64,000 bases of DNA. Source: an uncultured Kordiimonas sp. Lineage in GTDB: Bacteria > Pseudomonadota > Alphaproteobacteria > Sphingomonadales > Kordiimonadaceae. Positions 47,906 through 57,169 of this stretch are shown here, piece by piece (the first letter of the stretch is position 1; each line of letters opens with the position of its first letter). A model generated the notes under the pieces. The model saw only the letters and a list, made by a program, of their open reading frames with translations, had not been told where the DNA came from and did no database searches. Where the stretch lies: the NCBI GenBank assembly GCA_947503625.1, contig CANNEK010000003.1, positions 62,001 to 126,000 of the forward strand, given 5' to 3'. Both the position numbers and the translations under genes were made by a program.

Positions 47906-48422
47906 CGAAAGCCGAGACTTTATTCCGGTAAATTTCGGAATAATGACCATTTCCGATACACGAACGACCGCAGATGATAAATCTGGCGATACTTTGTGCG
48001 CGCGTGTTGAAGCTGCAGGCCATGTCATACAAAATCGCACCATTGTTAAAGATGATAAAGCAGCAATCACCAGACAGCTGAAGAAATGGATTGATGATGA
48101 TACCATTCAGGTGATTGTATCGACAGGCGGCACCGGCATTACCGGGCGAGATATCACGCCCGAGTGCTTTGAGGCACTGTATACCAAAGCGATTCCGGGA
48201 TTTGGCGAATTGTTTCGCATGCTGTCGTACGATTTGATCGGTACCAGCACCATTCAAAGCCGCGCGACCGGTGGAATAGCCAATACCACACTTATGTTTG
48301 CCCTACCCGGTTCAACCGGTGCGGTAAAAGATGGCTGGGACAAAATTCTGGCAACACAACTGGATAACCGCTTCCGTCCCTGTAACTTCGTCGAGTTGAT
48401 GCCCCGCTTTGGCGAGGTTTAA
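47898..48422 (+). CDS. moaB: Molybdenum cofactor biosynthesis protein MoaB
   Basis: Protein of 174 residues in the MogA/MoaB family. Typical blocks: [58 protein letters not shown] and [15 protein letters not shown]. It adenylates or processes molybdopterin. ATG 47898 overlaps the transglycosylase stop; GTG 47892 is possible. It is the last gene of a three-gene overlapping operon. Confidence 0.93.
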   Translation: MIDESRDFIPVNFGIMTISDTRTTADDKSGDTLCARVEAAGHVIQNRTIVKDDKAAITRQLKKWIDDDTIQVIVSTGGTGITGRDITPECFEALYTKAIPGFGELFRMLSYDLIGTSTIQSRATGGIANTTLMFALPGSTGAVKDGWDKILATQLDNRFRPCNFVELMPRFGEV

Positions 48423-48566
48423 CATTTCCGGCATAAAGGCGACGGCTTGTAGCAATGCCGTGAGCGGCAAATTTCCTCTTTCCTCAAAAGCTTTGCTCTT
48501 CTAGGGTTGATTTGAACAATCATAACAAAGCTGGCATCTGCCTGCCACACAGTTCGGGGGAATAGT

Positions 48567-50063
48567 GTGTTGAAACTCAATCGGCTATTGGTGGCCGCCT
48601 TTGCGGCGCTGACAATCAGTGGCGGCGTATTTGCCCAAGACGGCGAAGGGTCTGCCTTCCGGCAGGTCACAGCCAACGCAATCAGCGTTTTCAGTGATTT
48701 CGTCTTCAGCGAAATTACACTTTTAGGCGCACAAATGCCCTGGATTGTCGTGTGGATGGGCGCCCCGATGTTCCTTCTTACGGTCTATTTTGCTTTTATA
48801 AACCTTCGCAGCTTCAAACAGGCATCGAAGATCGTGCGCGGTCATTATCATGACGATACAGCGCCTGGCGAAGTCACGCAGTTTCAGGCTCTGTCGACTG
48901 CCCTTTCGGGCACGGTTGGGCTTGGCAATATTGCGGGGGTCGCCGTAGCTATTTCTATTGGTGGTCCGGGCGCAACCTTCTGGATGATCATCATTGGCTT
49001 CTGTGCAATGAGTCTGAAGTTTGCAGAATGCACGCTGGCCGTAAAATACAGGGATGTCCGGCCTGATGGCACGGTGGCTGGTGGTCCAATGTACTATTTG
49101 GAACGTGGCCTGAAAGCGCGCGGCTGGGGGAAAATAGGCAAAACGCTTGCATGGACATATGCGATTTTGGCGTTCCCCAGTATTTTACAGGTCGCACAGG
49201 TCAACCAGTCCTTCGAAGCAATTTCATTCGTCACCGGCTACGGTTCGGAAGCCAGCGGCTGGGCTTACGGCGTAATCCTTGCTGTATTGACCGCCATTGT
49301 CATTATTGGTGGTATCCGTTCTATCGCGGGCGTTACGGCCAAGCTGGTGCCATTAATGGCGGGCGTCTATGTCGCGGGTGCCCTCGTCATAATCCTGGGC
49401 CATATCAACGAGGTACCGGCAGCATTTGTCACAATCTTTGAAGGGGCGTTCAACCCTGACGGCGTACTTGGCGGCATCGCTGGCGTCATCATCATCGGGA
49501 TGAAGCGAGCCGTGTATTCTACCGAGGCCGGCCTTGGCTCCGCTTCAATGGCGCACGCAGCAGCCAAGACAAACGAGCCTGTTTCCGAAGGCATGGTCGC
49601 GTTGATGGAGCCCTTCATTGATACTGTTCTGGTTTCAACCATGACGGCACTGGTAATCGTTATCACAGGTAATTATGTCGTTGGCCAGGAAGTACAGGGC
49701 ATTTCCATGACTTCCGCAGCGTTCGGCAGTGTCATCAGCTGGTTCCCGATTGTGCTCGCGCTGGCAGCTTTCCTTTTCGGGTTTTCCACCATTATCAGCT
49801 GGGGCTACTACTCCAGCAAAGTATGGGAGTTTATTTGGGGTGGCAGCGAGCGATCGATGAATCTCTTCAAAATTACTTATTGCGTTCTTCTGGTTCCCGG
49901 AGCCGTCTGGAGTGCGCAGGAAGTCTATGACCTGATGGACAGCATGTTCTTCCTGATGGCAATCCCAAACATCATCGGCATCTATTTGATGGCGCCCGAG
50001 CTTAAGCGTGACCTTCAAGACTACCTGGCGCGCATCCGTTCAGGCGAAATCAAAGAAACATGA
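48567..50063 (+). CDS. Na+/alanine symporter, AgcS family
   Basis: Protein of 498 residues. A signal-like helix leads to a core of about ten transmembrane segments. Family blocks: FQALSTALSGTVGLGNIAGV, GGPMYYLERGLKARGWGK, and KRAVYSTEAGLGSASMAHAA. It imports alanine or glycine with sodium. It starts at GTG 48567 with GGGGG seven bases upstream. It is 145 bases downstream of moaB and likely monocistronic. Confidence 0.94.
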   Translation: MLKLNRLLVAAFAALTISGGVFAQDGEGSAFRQVTANAISVFSDFVFSEITLLGAQMPWIVVWMGAPMFLLTVYFAFINLRSFKQASKIVRGHYHDDTAPGEVTQFQALSTALSGTVGLGNIAGVAVAISIGGPGATFWMIIIGFCAMSLKFAECTLAVKYRDVRPDGTVAGGPMYYLERGLKARGWGKIGKTLAWTYAILAFPSILQVAQVNQSFEAISFVTGYGSEASGWAYGVILAVLTAIVIIGGIRSIAGVTAKLVPLMAGVYVAGALVIILGHINEVPAAFVTIFEGAFNPDGVLGGIAGVIIIGMKRAVYSTEAGLGSASMAHAAAKTNEPVSEGMVALMEPFIDTVLVSTMTALVIVITGNYVVGQEVQGISMTSAAFGSVISWFPIVLALAAFLFGFSTIISWGYYSSKVWEFIWGGSERSMNLFKITYCVLLVPGAVWSAQEVYDLMDSMFFLMAIPNIIGIYLMAPELKRDLQDYLARIRSGEIKET

Positions 50064-50103
50064 TAAACTCATCCTATCAAACAGATAACGGGACGCACGC
50101 ACC

Positions 50104-50583
50104 ATGAAACTTTTGAAAAGCCTGATTTTTGTCGTTTTTTTGGTGGCACCCGCCACATACGCAGATGATAAGGACGACATTTCTGCGGTACTCGATAACC
50201 TGCATGATGCAGCGTCAAAAGCAGACTGGGACCGCTATTTCGCGCTCTATACCGACGATGCGATATTTCTGGGAACGGATGTGACAGAACGCTGGGACAA
50301 ACCCACATTCCAAGGCTACGCGGGCGCTTCGAATGGCTGGACCTACGATATGACTGAACGTAACATAGACATGACCCCCGACGGCGACCATGCCTGGTTT
50401 GATGAAAACCTTATGAACGAGAAATATGGCACAAGTCGGGGAACCGGGATACTGATTCGCACCCCAGATGGTTGGAAAATTGCTCAGTATCATCTCGTCT
50501 TTCCCATACCCAATGACCTTGCTGCCGGAATCACACAGCAGATTCAAACATTTGAAGCGAGACAAAAATCAGGCCAGAATTAG
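50104..50583 (+). CDS. Exported NTF2-like (SnoaL/DUF4440-type) protein
   Basis: Protein of 159 residues with a signal peptide ending near TYA (residue 20). The rest is a cone-shaped NTF2-like domain: LHDAASKADWDRYFALYTDDAIFL, shown as AASKADWDRYFALYTDDA, then GTGILIRTPDGWKIAQYHLV. Family members are isomerases, hydrolases or non-catalytic binders; no catalytic pair is obvious. It is 40 bases after the symporter, so it may share its transcript. Confidence 0.82.
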   Translation: MKLLKSLIFVVFLVAPATYADDKDDISAVLDNLHDAASKADWDRYFALYTDDAIFLGTDVTERWDKPTFQGYAGASNGWTYDMTERNIDMTPDGDHAWFDENLMNEKYGTSRGTGILIRTPDGWKIAQYHLVFPIPNDLAAGITQQIQTFEARQKSGQN

Positions 50584-50670
50584 GTCAGTTAACTTGTCTT
50601 GTAATTGAGCCTTTTGCCTCTCATCATTGAAGTCGGCTAACAAACCGCCGATGCTGAGAGGAGGCCTCAA

Positions 50671-51384
50671 ATGCCCCTGTCCGGTGTATTGGAACAGTTG
50701 TTCAATTATTGGAAATCGCTCCCGAGAGAGGGGGACAACCTGCTGCCAGCGCGGCGGGACCTTCTTCCGACCGACCTTCGTGACGTTATGCCAAGGGTCA
50801 GCCTCCTCAAGCGCCACCAGCGCTATCAGGTTCATGTGTCCATGATCGGCACAGCAATCAACACAGGCTGGCGCTCACCCTTTATCGGCATGAACTCTTT
50901 TGATCTTACCAGCCCCAGCATGCGGGAAAACAACGCGAAGCTTTATGCGTCGGTTCTGGACCAACCCAGTGGCGCACTGCTGACGGAGAATATTGCTACA
51001 AAGAATGGCCAGCAACGGTGCATGCACTCGCTCTATCTGCCTCTGGCGGACAATGCGGGAGGCGCAAATTATATTATTGGTTGCTCAGCCTATCGCCGCA
51101 AACCTTGCTTCAGCACAACGAACGAAAGACTGATAACCGCTCACGACCACGTCATGGACGTGGAATTCATTGACCTTGGCACCGGCATACCTGCTGTGGA
51201 GTTCGAGAAACTGGACCAATCCGACCGGCCTGCTCTTAGCATGCACTGGTGGAACCGGTTTTTACCCGACTGGAAGCGGCCGAAATCATTCGCCCGTGAT
51301 GCTGACGGGCATAGGAAACCCAAACAGGAAAACGCCTGGACTGTATCGCCAGACGATAAGCCAACCCGCCGATTGGACGCATGA
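50671..51384 (+). CDS. Stand-alone PAS domain protein (PAS_5 type) with C-terminal extension
   Basis: Protein of 237 residues. A GAGGAGG site six bases upstream supports ATG 50671. It has the PAS_5 opening QLFNYWKSLPREGDNLLPAR, a GTAINTGWRSPFIGMNSFDL core and a late ANYIIGCSAYRR strand. An extra 60-residue basic C-terminal tail, rich in Arg, Lys and Trp, has no family. It is the third such protein in the window. No output domain is present. Confidence 0.7.
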   Translation: MPLSGVLEQLFNYWKSLPREGDNLLPARRDLLPTDLRDVMPRVSLLKRHQRYQVHVSMIGTAINTGWRSPFIGMNSFDLTSPSMRENNAKLYASVLDQPSGALLTENIATKNGQQRCMHSLYLPLADNAGGANYIIGCSAYRRKPCFSTTNERLITAHDHVMDVEFIDLGTGIPAVEFEKLDQSDRPALSMHWWNRFLPDWKRPKSFARDADGHRKPKQENAWTVSPDDKPTRRLDA

Positions 51385-51408
51385 CCGAACACTCAGTTGC
51401 GGATCTAT

Positions 51409-52209
51409 TCAATTGCTGATCCGCTCCGCCATCCTGAACAGTTTGTTCGGGAAAAACCGCTTGAGTAAAAGAGCTTTCATTTCAACACCTTCGCCAACCG
51501 GGATTTCGTATTTTCCTTTTTCGAATCCGCTCATGATCACTTTTGCGCATTTCGTAACATCCATGCCACCCGCAATGTTTTTGTCCATCTCGCCAAAAAC
51601 AGAACCGTCTCCCTTGAGCGCATTCTCAGATATCGCTGTGCGTATATAGCCCGGTGTGATGGTTGTTACCCGGATACCATTTCGGGTAACTTCGGTTCTC
51701 AAGGCATCGAAAAAGCCCATCATTGCATGCTTGGCCGCACAGTAGCCTGTTCGTTTTGCAGCACCAATTTTACCGGCCACCGACGCAGTCACTGCCAAAT
51801 GCCCGGAACCACGCCTGATCATCAGAGGCAGAACCTGTTTGGTAAGCGCAATCTGGCCAAAGACATCAACTTCAAAAAGCTGCCGGTATGTGGCCATGTC
51901 TGTATCAACACATAGCGACCGCTGTGAGATGCCGGCATTGTTGAACAACATGTCAATGCGCCCCCATTTCGCGTCAGCTTCACTCACTTTGGCCGGCATT
52001 GCCGCTTCATCTGTAACGTCAAGCGTCAGAACAAAGACGTCATCATCACCAGCACCGCGCGCAACGCATGCTTTTTTAACCCGTTCAAGTTCAGGAGCGC
52101 GGCGAGCAGACAAAATCAGTTTAGCGCCCTTTTCCGCCATCTCGCAGGCGACAGCCTCGCCTATACCGGATGATGCTCCGGTAATCCAAACCACTTGATC
52201 CTTAAACAT
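51409..52209 (-). CDS. Short-chain dehydrogenase/reductase
   Basis: Protein of 266 residues. Cofactor motif ITGASSGIGEAVACEMA near residues 8-24 and the active-site YCAAKHAMMGF (Y-x3-K) near 150-160; NNAGISQRS and TASVAGKIGAAKRTG are also standard. It should reduce or oxidise a carbonyl/hydroxyl substrate with NAD(P)H; the substrate is not shown. GGGAG precedes ATG 52209. It converges with the PAS gene and is divergent from the 267-residue membrane protein. Confidence 0.93.
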   Translation of the reverse strand: MFKDQVVWITGASSGIGEAVACEMAEKGAKLILSARRAPELERVKKACVARGAGDDDVFVLTLDVTDEAAMPAKVSEADAKWGRIDMLFNNAGISQRSLCVDTDMATYRQLFEVDVFGQIALTKQVLPLMIRRGSGHLAVTASVAGKIGAAKRTGYCAAKHAMMGFFDALRTEVTRNGIRVTTITPGYIRTAISENALKGDGSVFGEMDKNIAGGMDVTKCAKVIMSGFEKGKYEIPVGEGVEMKALLLKRFFPNKLFRMAERISN

Positions 52210-52324
52210 GGCGCTTCTCCCTTGTGTCTTTGCCAACCCGGCCATAGGTTAATGAGCTAGGCTGAATTGTCATATCTTCAATTTAGCAATTGTATTCACG
52301 CTTTATAGAGTCAATCTAATATCC

Positions 52325-53128
52325 ATGGCAGTACCCCCCATAAAGATAGCCCATCTCCTGCAATACAGTGTTGAAAGGGCTTCAACACGCTGGCAAATGC
52401 TGGCGCTGCTGGCAACGCTTAACGGTGCACTTACCAGTCTTGTGTTCGGGCCAGCCTATATGGTCATGGACCAGGTGATGTCTGTTGCAGGCACGGAGGC
52501 TGACGGAAGCAGTACCGGCAATTCGGCCATGGATGTGCTTTCAGATGGTTTCTCGACCCTAATATGGGGTCATATCGCCGTCACCCTGATCAACGCCGCC
52601 CTGTTGGTTCCCTGGGCACGCGCGATTGCCTCCAATGACCTGATACCCGTTGGTGGCAGCCCCGGAGCCCTCATTCAAAGGTCTTTTCGGGCATTCTTCC
52701 ATTTGCTGCTCGCCAGCATTTTAACCGGCATCGCCATCGTTGCTGGTGGTTTCATCCTCTTTTCTCTCGCAAATACCGTTGGTTTTTTAGCCATGGTACT
52801 GGTGTTGGCTGGCGGGTTTTCACTTGTATGGATATCAGTGCTGGTCAATGCGATCGCTAACTTTTGTGTTCTCTGCGAGGCTCAGGATAAACCTTTGACA
52901 TTGGCCACCGGCTGGCAGGTCCTGAAACCGAATGCCAGCCCCGCAGCAGCAACCCTGGCTTTGTTTTGGGTTGCCTCAATGATCGGATCAATACTGATCG
53001 GCGGCCTGTTGGGAGACGCTGGTAATACCTTCTACCGCTTCTCGCTCATGATCAGCAGCACATTCAGCTTCGCAGCAACAGCCATGCATATTTCCGGACT
53101 TGCGTTCTTTGACAACAACAAGCGGTAG
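52325..53128 (+). CDS. Integral membrane protein of unknown function
   Basis: No family recognised. Protein of 267 residues with about six hydrophobic segments: LALLATLNGALTSLVFGPA, LIWGHIAVTLINAALLVPW, LLLASILTGIAIVAGGFILF, LAMVLVLAGGFSLVWISVLV, and two near the C terminus (TLALFWVASMIGSILIGGLL). The general pattern recalls YIP1-like or DUF-type bacterial membrane proteins, but no motif confirms it. It is divergent from the SDR gene and converges on the enoyl-CoA hydratase. Confidence 0.7.
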   Translation: MAVPPIKIAHLLQYSVERASTRWQMLALLATLNGALTSLVFGPAYMVMDQVMSVAGTEADGSSTGNSAMDVLSDGFSTLIWGHIAVTLINAALLVPWARAIASNDLIPVGGSPGALIQRSFRAFFHLLLASILTGIAIVAGGFILFSLANTVGFLAMVLVLAGGFSLVWISVLVNAIANFCVLCEAQDKPLTLATGWQVLKPNASPAAATLALFWVASMIGSILIGGLLGDAGNTFYRFSLMISSTFSFAATAMHISGLAFFDNNKR

Positions 53129-53139
53129 GGCCACAGGCT

Positions 53140-53955
53140 TCAGTCTTTTTTGTTCATCGTCCAGCTAAAAACCGGTTTGCGTTTTTCAAGAAAGGCTTTC
53201 ACGCCCTCGCAAGCATCCACCCCATCATGAGCATCAAGGAACATGGCTTCGGACTGGTCATCATCGTCAACCTGCCCGTCCAGAATGCGCTGGATTGTTT
53301 GCTTGATGCCATACAGTGAAAATTGCGACAAAGAGGCCATGTGCCTGGCAAACTCCAATACGTCGTCGGCTAACTCCTCCGCTAAAACCCGGTGATCAAT
53401 CAAGCCCATCTCCAGGGCTTCGGTTGCGTCCACCAACCGTCCCGTGAATAGCATGGATTTGGCATTTGCAACCCCCACGAGGTCCAGCAGCTGTTTGGTG
53501 TCATTGAGTGGATAGACCAAACCAATTTTGGCGGGTGTAATTCCAAAACGGGCACCTTCAGCGCCAAACCTGAAATCACAGTGAATTGCAAGGCCGCAAC
53601 CACCACCAACACACGCCCCGGAAATCTGGGCAATGGTTGGTTTGTTTGCACGAGCCAGCGAACGCTGTGCAGCGCGAATAGCCTGTCGGTTCATTTCGCG
53701 GCGCCCCGGATCGCTAGCAATAATCTCCAGCTCTGCCAAATCCGCCCCTGCCGAAAAAGCCTTTTCATCTGATGAGCAAAGCACAATCACACGGACATCA
53801 GCGGCTGCATCAAGCGCATGGACTGCTTCTGCAACGCGCTGCCACATTACAAGCGACATGGCATTGCGCTTATCGGGACGGTTGAGAACAATACGCCCAA
53901 TAGCTCCTTCTATCGACGCAAAAACCGCTGAGGCAGTATCGTAAATATCTGACAT
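53140..53955 (-). CDS. Enoyl-CoA hydratase/isomerase family protein
   Basis: Protein of 271 residues in the crotonase superfamily. CoA and oxyanion blocks: CSSDEKAFSAGADLAELEII and ISGACVGGGCGLAIHCDFRF; KIGLVYPLNDTKQLLDLVG follows. The usual glutamate in the second active-site segment is not clear, so I leave hydratase and isomerase open. It may work in beta-oxidation with the acyl-CoA ligase at 55454. ATG 53955 is preceded by only a weak AGAGA site; the frame runs to 54027. It is 13 bases downstream of the SRAP gene. Confidence 0.88.
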   Translation of the reverse strand: MSDIYDTASAVFASIEGAIGRIVLNRPDKRNAMSLVMWQRVAEAVHALDAAADVRVIVLCSSDEKAFSAGADLAELEIIASDPGRREMNRQAIRAAQRSLARANKPTIAQISGACVGGGCGLAIHCDFRFGAEGARFGITPAKIGLVYPLNDTKQLLDLVGVANAKSMLFTGRLVDATEALEMGLIDHRVLAEELADDVLEFARHMASLSQFSLYGIKQTIQRILDGQVDDDDQSEAMFLDAHDGVDACEGVKAFLEKRKPVFSWTMNKKD

Positions 53956-53968
53956 AAATGAACTTTCT

Positions 53969-54670
53969 CTAGAACAACGAGTGTTGCCGGATGGATTCTG
54001 CAGGCTCAAGGCACTGCGGATCATCAAAACGAACGTTGTTAACGCGCATATTGACCCCCCGCCAATGGAAGACCCGTTCAGAAACCCAATCGAACCCCTT
54101 CAGGAAACCGCGTGGCAACGGATCATGGGGCTGCAGCCAGTCTGCGTACCTGTTGTGCGGCACCACAAGCGGGCGCCGATGATGCAGACTTTTCATCGGA
54201 CCTTTGGTCGACGACGTGACTACAGCCATTGTTTCAAGCCAGCTGTCGCCCCCGGGTCCGTGCCATGTGGACCAGATGCCCGCAAAGGCCATCAGCGAAC
54301 CGTCTACGGGCTCAATGAGATACGGCTGCTTGCGGCCACCCTCGCTTTTCCATTCGTACCAGCCGTTGAACGGCACAAGGCACCGCTTGCGTTTGATACT
54401 GGAACGAAATGAAGGTTTGGCTTCAATGGTTTCGATGCGAGCATTGATCAGCGGTTTGTCGCCAATCTCCTTTTTCCACTCGGGAACCAGACCCCATTCA
54501 ACGGCGGCCAGCTCATTTATGCCCTTGTCTGATTGACGGACAACAAGCACAGGCTGTCGGGGTGCAACATTATAGCGTGGTGGAATCGCAGGTCTCGGGT
54601 CGCCGTCCTGCAACGGGAACACCCTCTCGATCGCCTCAATCGGCGAGGTCAATAAAAACCGTCCACACAT
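53969..54670 (-). CDS. yedK: SOS response-associated peptidase (SRAP/HMCES family)
   Basis: Protein of 233 residues. It begins MCGRFLLTSPIEAIERVFPL; Cys2 becomes the N-terminal nucleophile after methionine removal. Further family residues are in PPRYNVAPRQPV (Asn), NGWYEWKSEG (Glu) and SLHHRRPLVVP (His). It cross-links covalently to abasic sites in single-stranded DNA and shields them. The frame extends to 54697, but starts at ATG 54670 because Cys2 must be next to the start. Paired with the hydratase below and divergent from the Nudix gene. Confidence 0.94.
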   Translation of the reverse strand: MCGRFLLTSPIEAIERVFPLQDGDPRPAIPPRYNVAPRQPVLVVRQSDKGINELAAVEWGLVPEWKKEIGDKPLINARIETIEAKPSFRSSIKRKRCLVPFNGWYEWKSEGGRKQPYLIEPVDGSLMAFAGIWSTWHGPGGDSWLETMAVVTSSTKGPMKSLHHRRPLVVPHNRYADWLQPHDPLPRGFLKGFDWVSERVFHWRGVNMRVNNVRFDDPQCLEPAESIRQHSLF

Positions 54671-54745
54671 GGTTGCTTGCTTCGCCTCGTTAATCACCCC
54701 AGTATCAGCGATGTTGTTTCATACCTGACCTGCAGAGACAAGCCT

Positions 54746-55189
54746 ATGACAAATCCAGTGGAATCCATCAAGCGGCCAGTGGTTGGCGTTGGGGCGGTTA
54801 TTTTGCGCGGTGATGAAATCGCTTTGATCCGCCGCGGCAACCCACCGAAGGTGGGAGAATGGAGTTTACCGGGCGGCCGCGTGGAGCTGGGCGAAACCAC
54901 AGCAAACGCAGTTATCAGGGAAGTGGAAGAAGAAACCGGATTGAAAGTTACTCTTGGCCCCCTGATTGATACCGTCGATTTTATCGAAACCGACGACACG
55001 CAGGTTAACTTTCACTATGTGCTTGTCGACTATATCGCCTATTATCTTTCCGGAGAGATTAAAGCCGGGTCCGATGCCGCAGACGCGCGGTTTTTTTCTT
55101 TAGATGACGCATTGTCGCTACCCTTGTGGTCTGAAACAAAACGCATTATCAAAGCGGCACGCAACCTGGCCCAGGAAAACCCCGAGTAA
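54746..55189 (+). CDS. Nudix hydrolase (MutT/ADP-ribose-type)
   Basis: Protein of 147 residues. The Nudix box is GGRVELGETTANAVIREVEE ETGL in split form: G-x5-E-x7-R-E-V-x-E-E-x-G, complete. It hydrolyses a nucleoside diphosphate linked to another moiety; the substrate is not predictable. ATG 54746 is used because the family starts here; an open frame to 54677 is not protein. It is divergent from the SRAP gene and starts 5 bases before the DUF2842 gene at its end. Confidence 0.9.
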   Translation: MTNPVESIKRPVVGVGAVILRGDEIALIRRGNPPKVGEWSLPGGRVELGETTANAVIREVEEETGLKVTLGPLIDTVDFIETDDTQVNFHYVLVDYIAYYLSGEIKAGSDAADARFFSLDDALSLPLWSETKRIIKAARNLAQENPE

Positions 55190-55194
55190 AGCCT

Positions 55195-55407
55195 TTGTCT
55201 TCAGACCAGAACAAACCTTCACCGCGCAGCTTCATTGGCATGGCCGTCTTACTGATCGGCCTCACACTTTATGCATTTCTGGCAGCAGGTATTGGCGGCC
55301 TGATCAGTGACTGGCACCTGGCTTTTCAAATGATCTACTATGCAATCGCGGGGCTGATATGGATTCTGCCTGTCAAGCGACTGCTACAATGGATGGGCGG
55401 CCATTAA
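55195..55407 (+). CDS. DUF2842 small membrane protein
   Basis: Protein of 70 residues with two predicted helices (FIGMAVLLIGLTLYAFLAAG and FQMIYYAIAGLIWILPVKRL). It matches the alphaproteobacterial DUF2842 family; function unknown. It starts at TTG 55195 just after the Nudix stop, with only a weak ribosome site, so it is probably translationally coupled. The bidirectional terminator begins at its stop codon. Confidence 0.82.
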   Translation: MSSDQNKPSPRSFIGMAVLLIGLTLYAFLAAGIGGLISDWHLAFQMIYYAIAGLIWILPVKRLLQWMGGH

Positions 55408-55432
55408 AAAACCCGGCCAAAACCGGGTTTTT
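55406..55432. terminator. Bidirectional intrinsic terminator
   Basis: CCCGG/CCGGG stem with a six-base loop, flanked by AAAAAA and TTTTT. It closes the Nudix-DUF2842 unit on the plus strand and the acyl-CoA ligase on the minus strand. Confidence 0.88.
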
Positions 55433-55453
55433 CGTTCACTATATGTGCGCTGA

Positions 55454-57082
55454 TCAAGCGTCCGGGAAACTATAGTCCTTGAACCGGTCGCGCAGGTCTT
55501 TCTTGGAAATCTTGCCAGTGGCAGTATGCGGGATATCTTCAACCACAACCATATCGTTTGGCAGCCACCATTTCGCAACCTTGGTGGTCAGGAATGCATT
55601 CATTTCCTCAAAGGTTACGGACTTGCCCTCTTCCAGAATAACCAGCAAAAGCGGCCTCTCGTCCCACTTGGGGTGCGGCAGGCCAATAACCGCTGCTTCA
55701 AGAATCGCATCATGAGATACAGCGGCATTTTCCAGATCAATGGAACTGATCCATTCTCCACCTGACTTGATCACATCCTTGGCGCGGTCGGTGATCTGCA
55801 TGTAGCCATGCTCATCAATACACGCGACGTCGCCGGTATCGAACCAATTGTCCTCGTCAAGAATTTCGCCGCCAGCATGTTTGAAATAGCTTCCAATAAC
55901 CCATGGCCCACGAACCATCACGCGGCCCGAAGTTTCACCGTCTCGCGGCAAAATCTTGCCCTCGTCGTCTTTAATCACCATCTCGACACCAAGAACCGAG
56001 CGACCCTGCTTACACTGCACGTCCAGTTTTTCTTCGTCGCTCAGGTCCTGAATTGCGGCGTTTTCGCTGCCCAAGCTGCCCAAAGGGCTGGTTTCTGTCA
56101 TGCCCCAGGCATGGTTAACACGAACGCCATATTTGTCTTGGAATGTCTGGATCATGGAGCGCGGCGCGGCGGAACCACCAATGGTTACAATCTCCATTTT
56201 GCCGGTATCTTTACCGGTGGCTTCAAGATATTTCAGCATACCCAGCCAAACGGTCGGCACAGCTGCCGTAACGGTAATTCCATGCTCCATCATCAGTCGA
56301 TGGAGAACGTCCGGCTCATGGTGCGGGCCGTTCAGGACCAGCTTCGCACCCGACCCGGCAGCCGCATAGGGAATGCCCCACGCATTCGCATGAAACATAG
56401 GCACCACGGGCAGGATAACCGACTTGGCTGTTACACCCAGTGTATCTCCTGCCAACGCAACCAGCGTGTGCAGGAAATTCGAGCGGTGCGAATACAGTAC
56501 GCCTTTGGGGTTGCCGGTTGTTCCGGACGTGTAGCAAAGCGCGCAGGCGGTGTTCTCATCAAAGGCAGGCCACGTGTATTCACCGTCTTCAGCACCGATA
56601 AACTCCTCGTAAGCGACAGCATTCGGTAAACTGGTTTCCGGCATATGGTCTTTGCCTACCATCACGATGTATTTCTCGATCGTTGTCAGATGATCGGCGA
56701 TCTTTTCGATCAGCGGCACGAAAGTTACGTCAAGAAACAGGACTTTGTCTTCGGCGTGATTGATTATGTAAATGAGTTGCTCTGGAAACAGGCGCGGATT
56801 GATCGTGTGGGTGACGGCCCCCATACCAGAAGCGCCAAACCAGATTTCCACATGCCGGTGGGTATTCCAGGCAAGCGTTCCGACCCTGTCGCCAAGAGCA
56901 ACGCCGTGACGGCCCAAAGCCTGAGCACACTGACGAGCACGTTTGGCCATCCGTTCATTATCGTAGCTGAATTCGCCACCCTCGGGCAGCATCGAGAATA
57001 TTTCTCGTTTAGGATGGTTCGTTTCCGCATGTGTCAAAAACTTTGAAACCAACAGCGGCCAATCTTGCATCTGTCCTAGCAC
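55454..57082 (-). CDS. Long-chain fatty-acid-CoA ligase (AMP-binding family)
   Basis: Protein of 542 residues. ATP/AMP motif CYTSGTTGNPKGVLYSHRSN at about residues 180-199; the motif AWGMTETSPLG; and the C-terminal ITDRAKDVIKSGGEWISSID, with the catalytic Lys in HTATGKISKKDLRDR. It activates a fatty acid to its CoA ester through an acyl-adenylate. I chose GTG 57082 (opening MLGQMQDWPLLV, usual for the family), with GGGAGA five bases upstream; ATG 57070 would be four residues shorter. It ends at the bidirectional terminator. Confidence 0.93.
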   Translation of the reverse strand: MLGQMQDWPLLVSKFLTHAETNHPKREIFSMLPEGGEFSYDNERMAKRARQCAQALGRHGVALGDRVGTLAWNTHRHVEIWFGASGMGAVTHTINPRLFPEQLIYIINHAEDKVLFLDVTFVPLIEKIADHLTTIEKYIVMVGKDHMPETSLPNAVAYEEFIGAEDGEYTWPAFDENTACALCYTSGTTGNPKGVLYSHRSNFLHTLVALAGDTLGVTAKSVILPVVPMFHANAWGIPYAAAGSGAKLVLNGPHHEPDVLHRLMMEHGITVTAAVPTVWLGMLKYLEATGKDTGKMEIVTIGGSAAPRSMIQTFQDKYGVRVNHAWGMTETSPLGSLGSENAAIQDLSDEEKLDVQCKQGRSVLGVEMVIKDDEGKILPRDGETSGRVMVRGPWVIGSYFKHAGGEILDEDNWFDTGDVACIDEHGYMQITDRAKDVIKSGGEWISSIDLENAAVSHDAILEAAVIGLPHPKWDERPLLLVILEEGKSVTFEEMNAFLTTKVAKWWLPNDMVVVEDIPHTATGKISKKDLRDRFKDYSFPDA

Positions 57083-57169
57083 TATCACTCTCCCGGGTTG
57101 AATAAAGCTAATCTGCCTCAGATATAGCTTGCGTGCCGGTGAAATCAAAGAGCTTGTTAATGACTTGGA

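Noticed and set aside
55808-56629. Open frame of 273 codons opposite the acyl-CoA ligase
   Set aside because: Shadow; protein rich in His, Arg and Asn, no domain.
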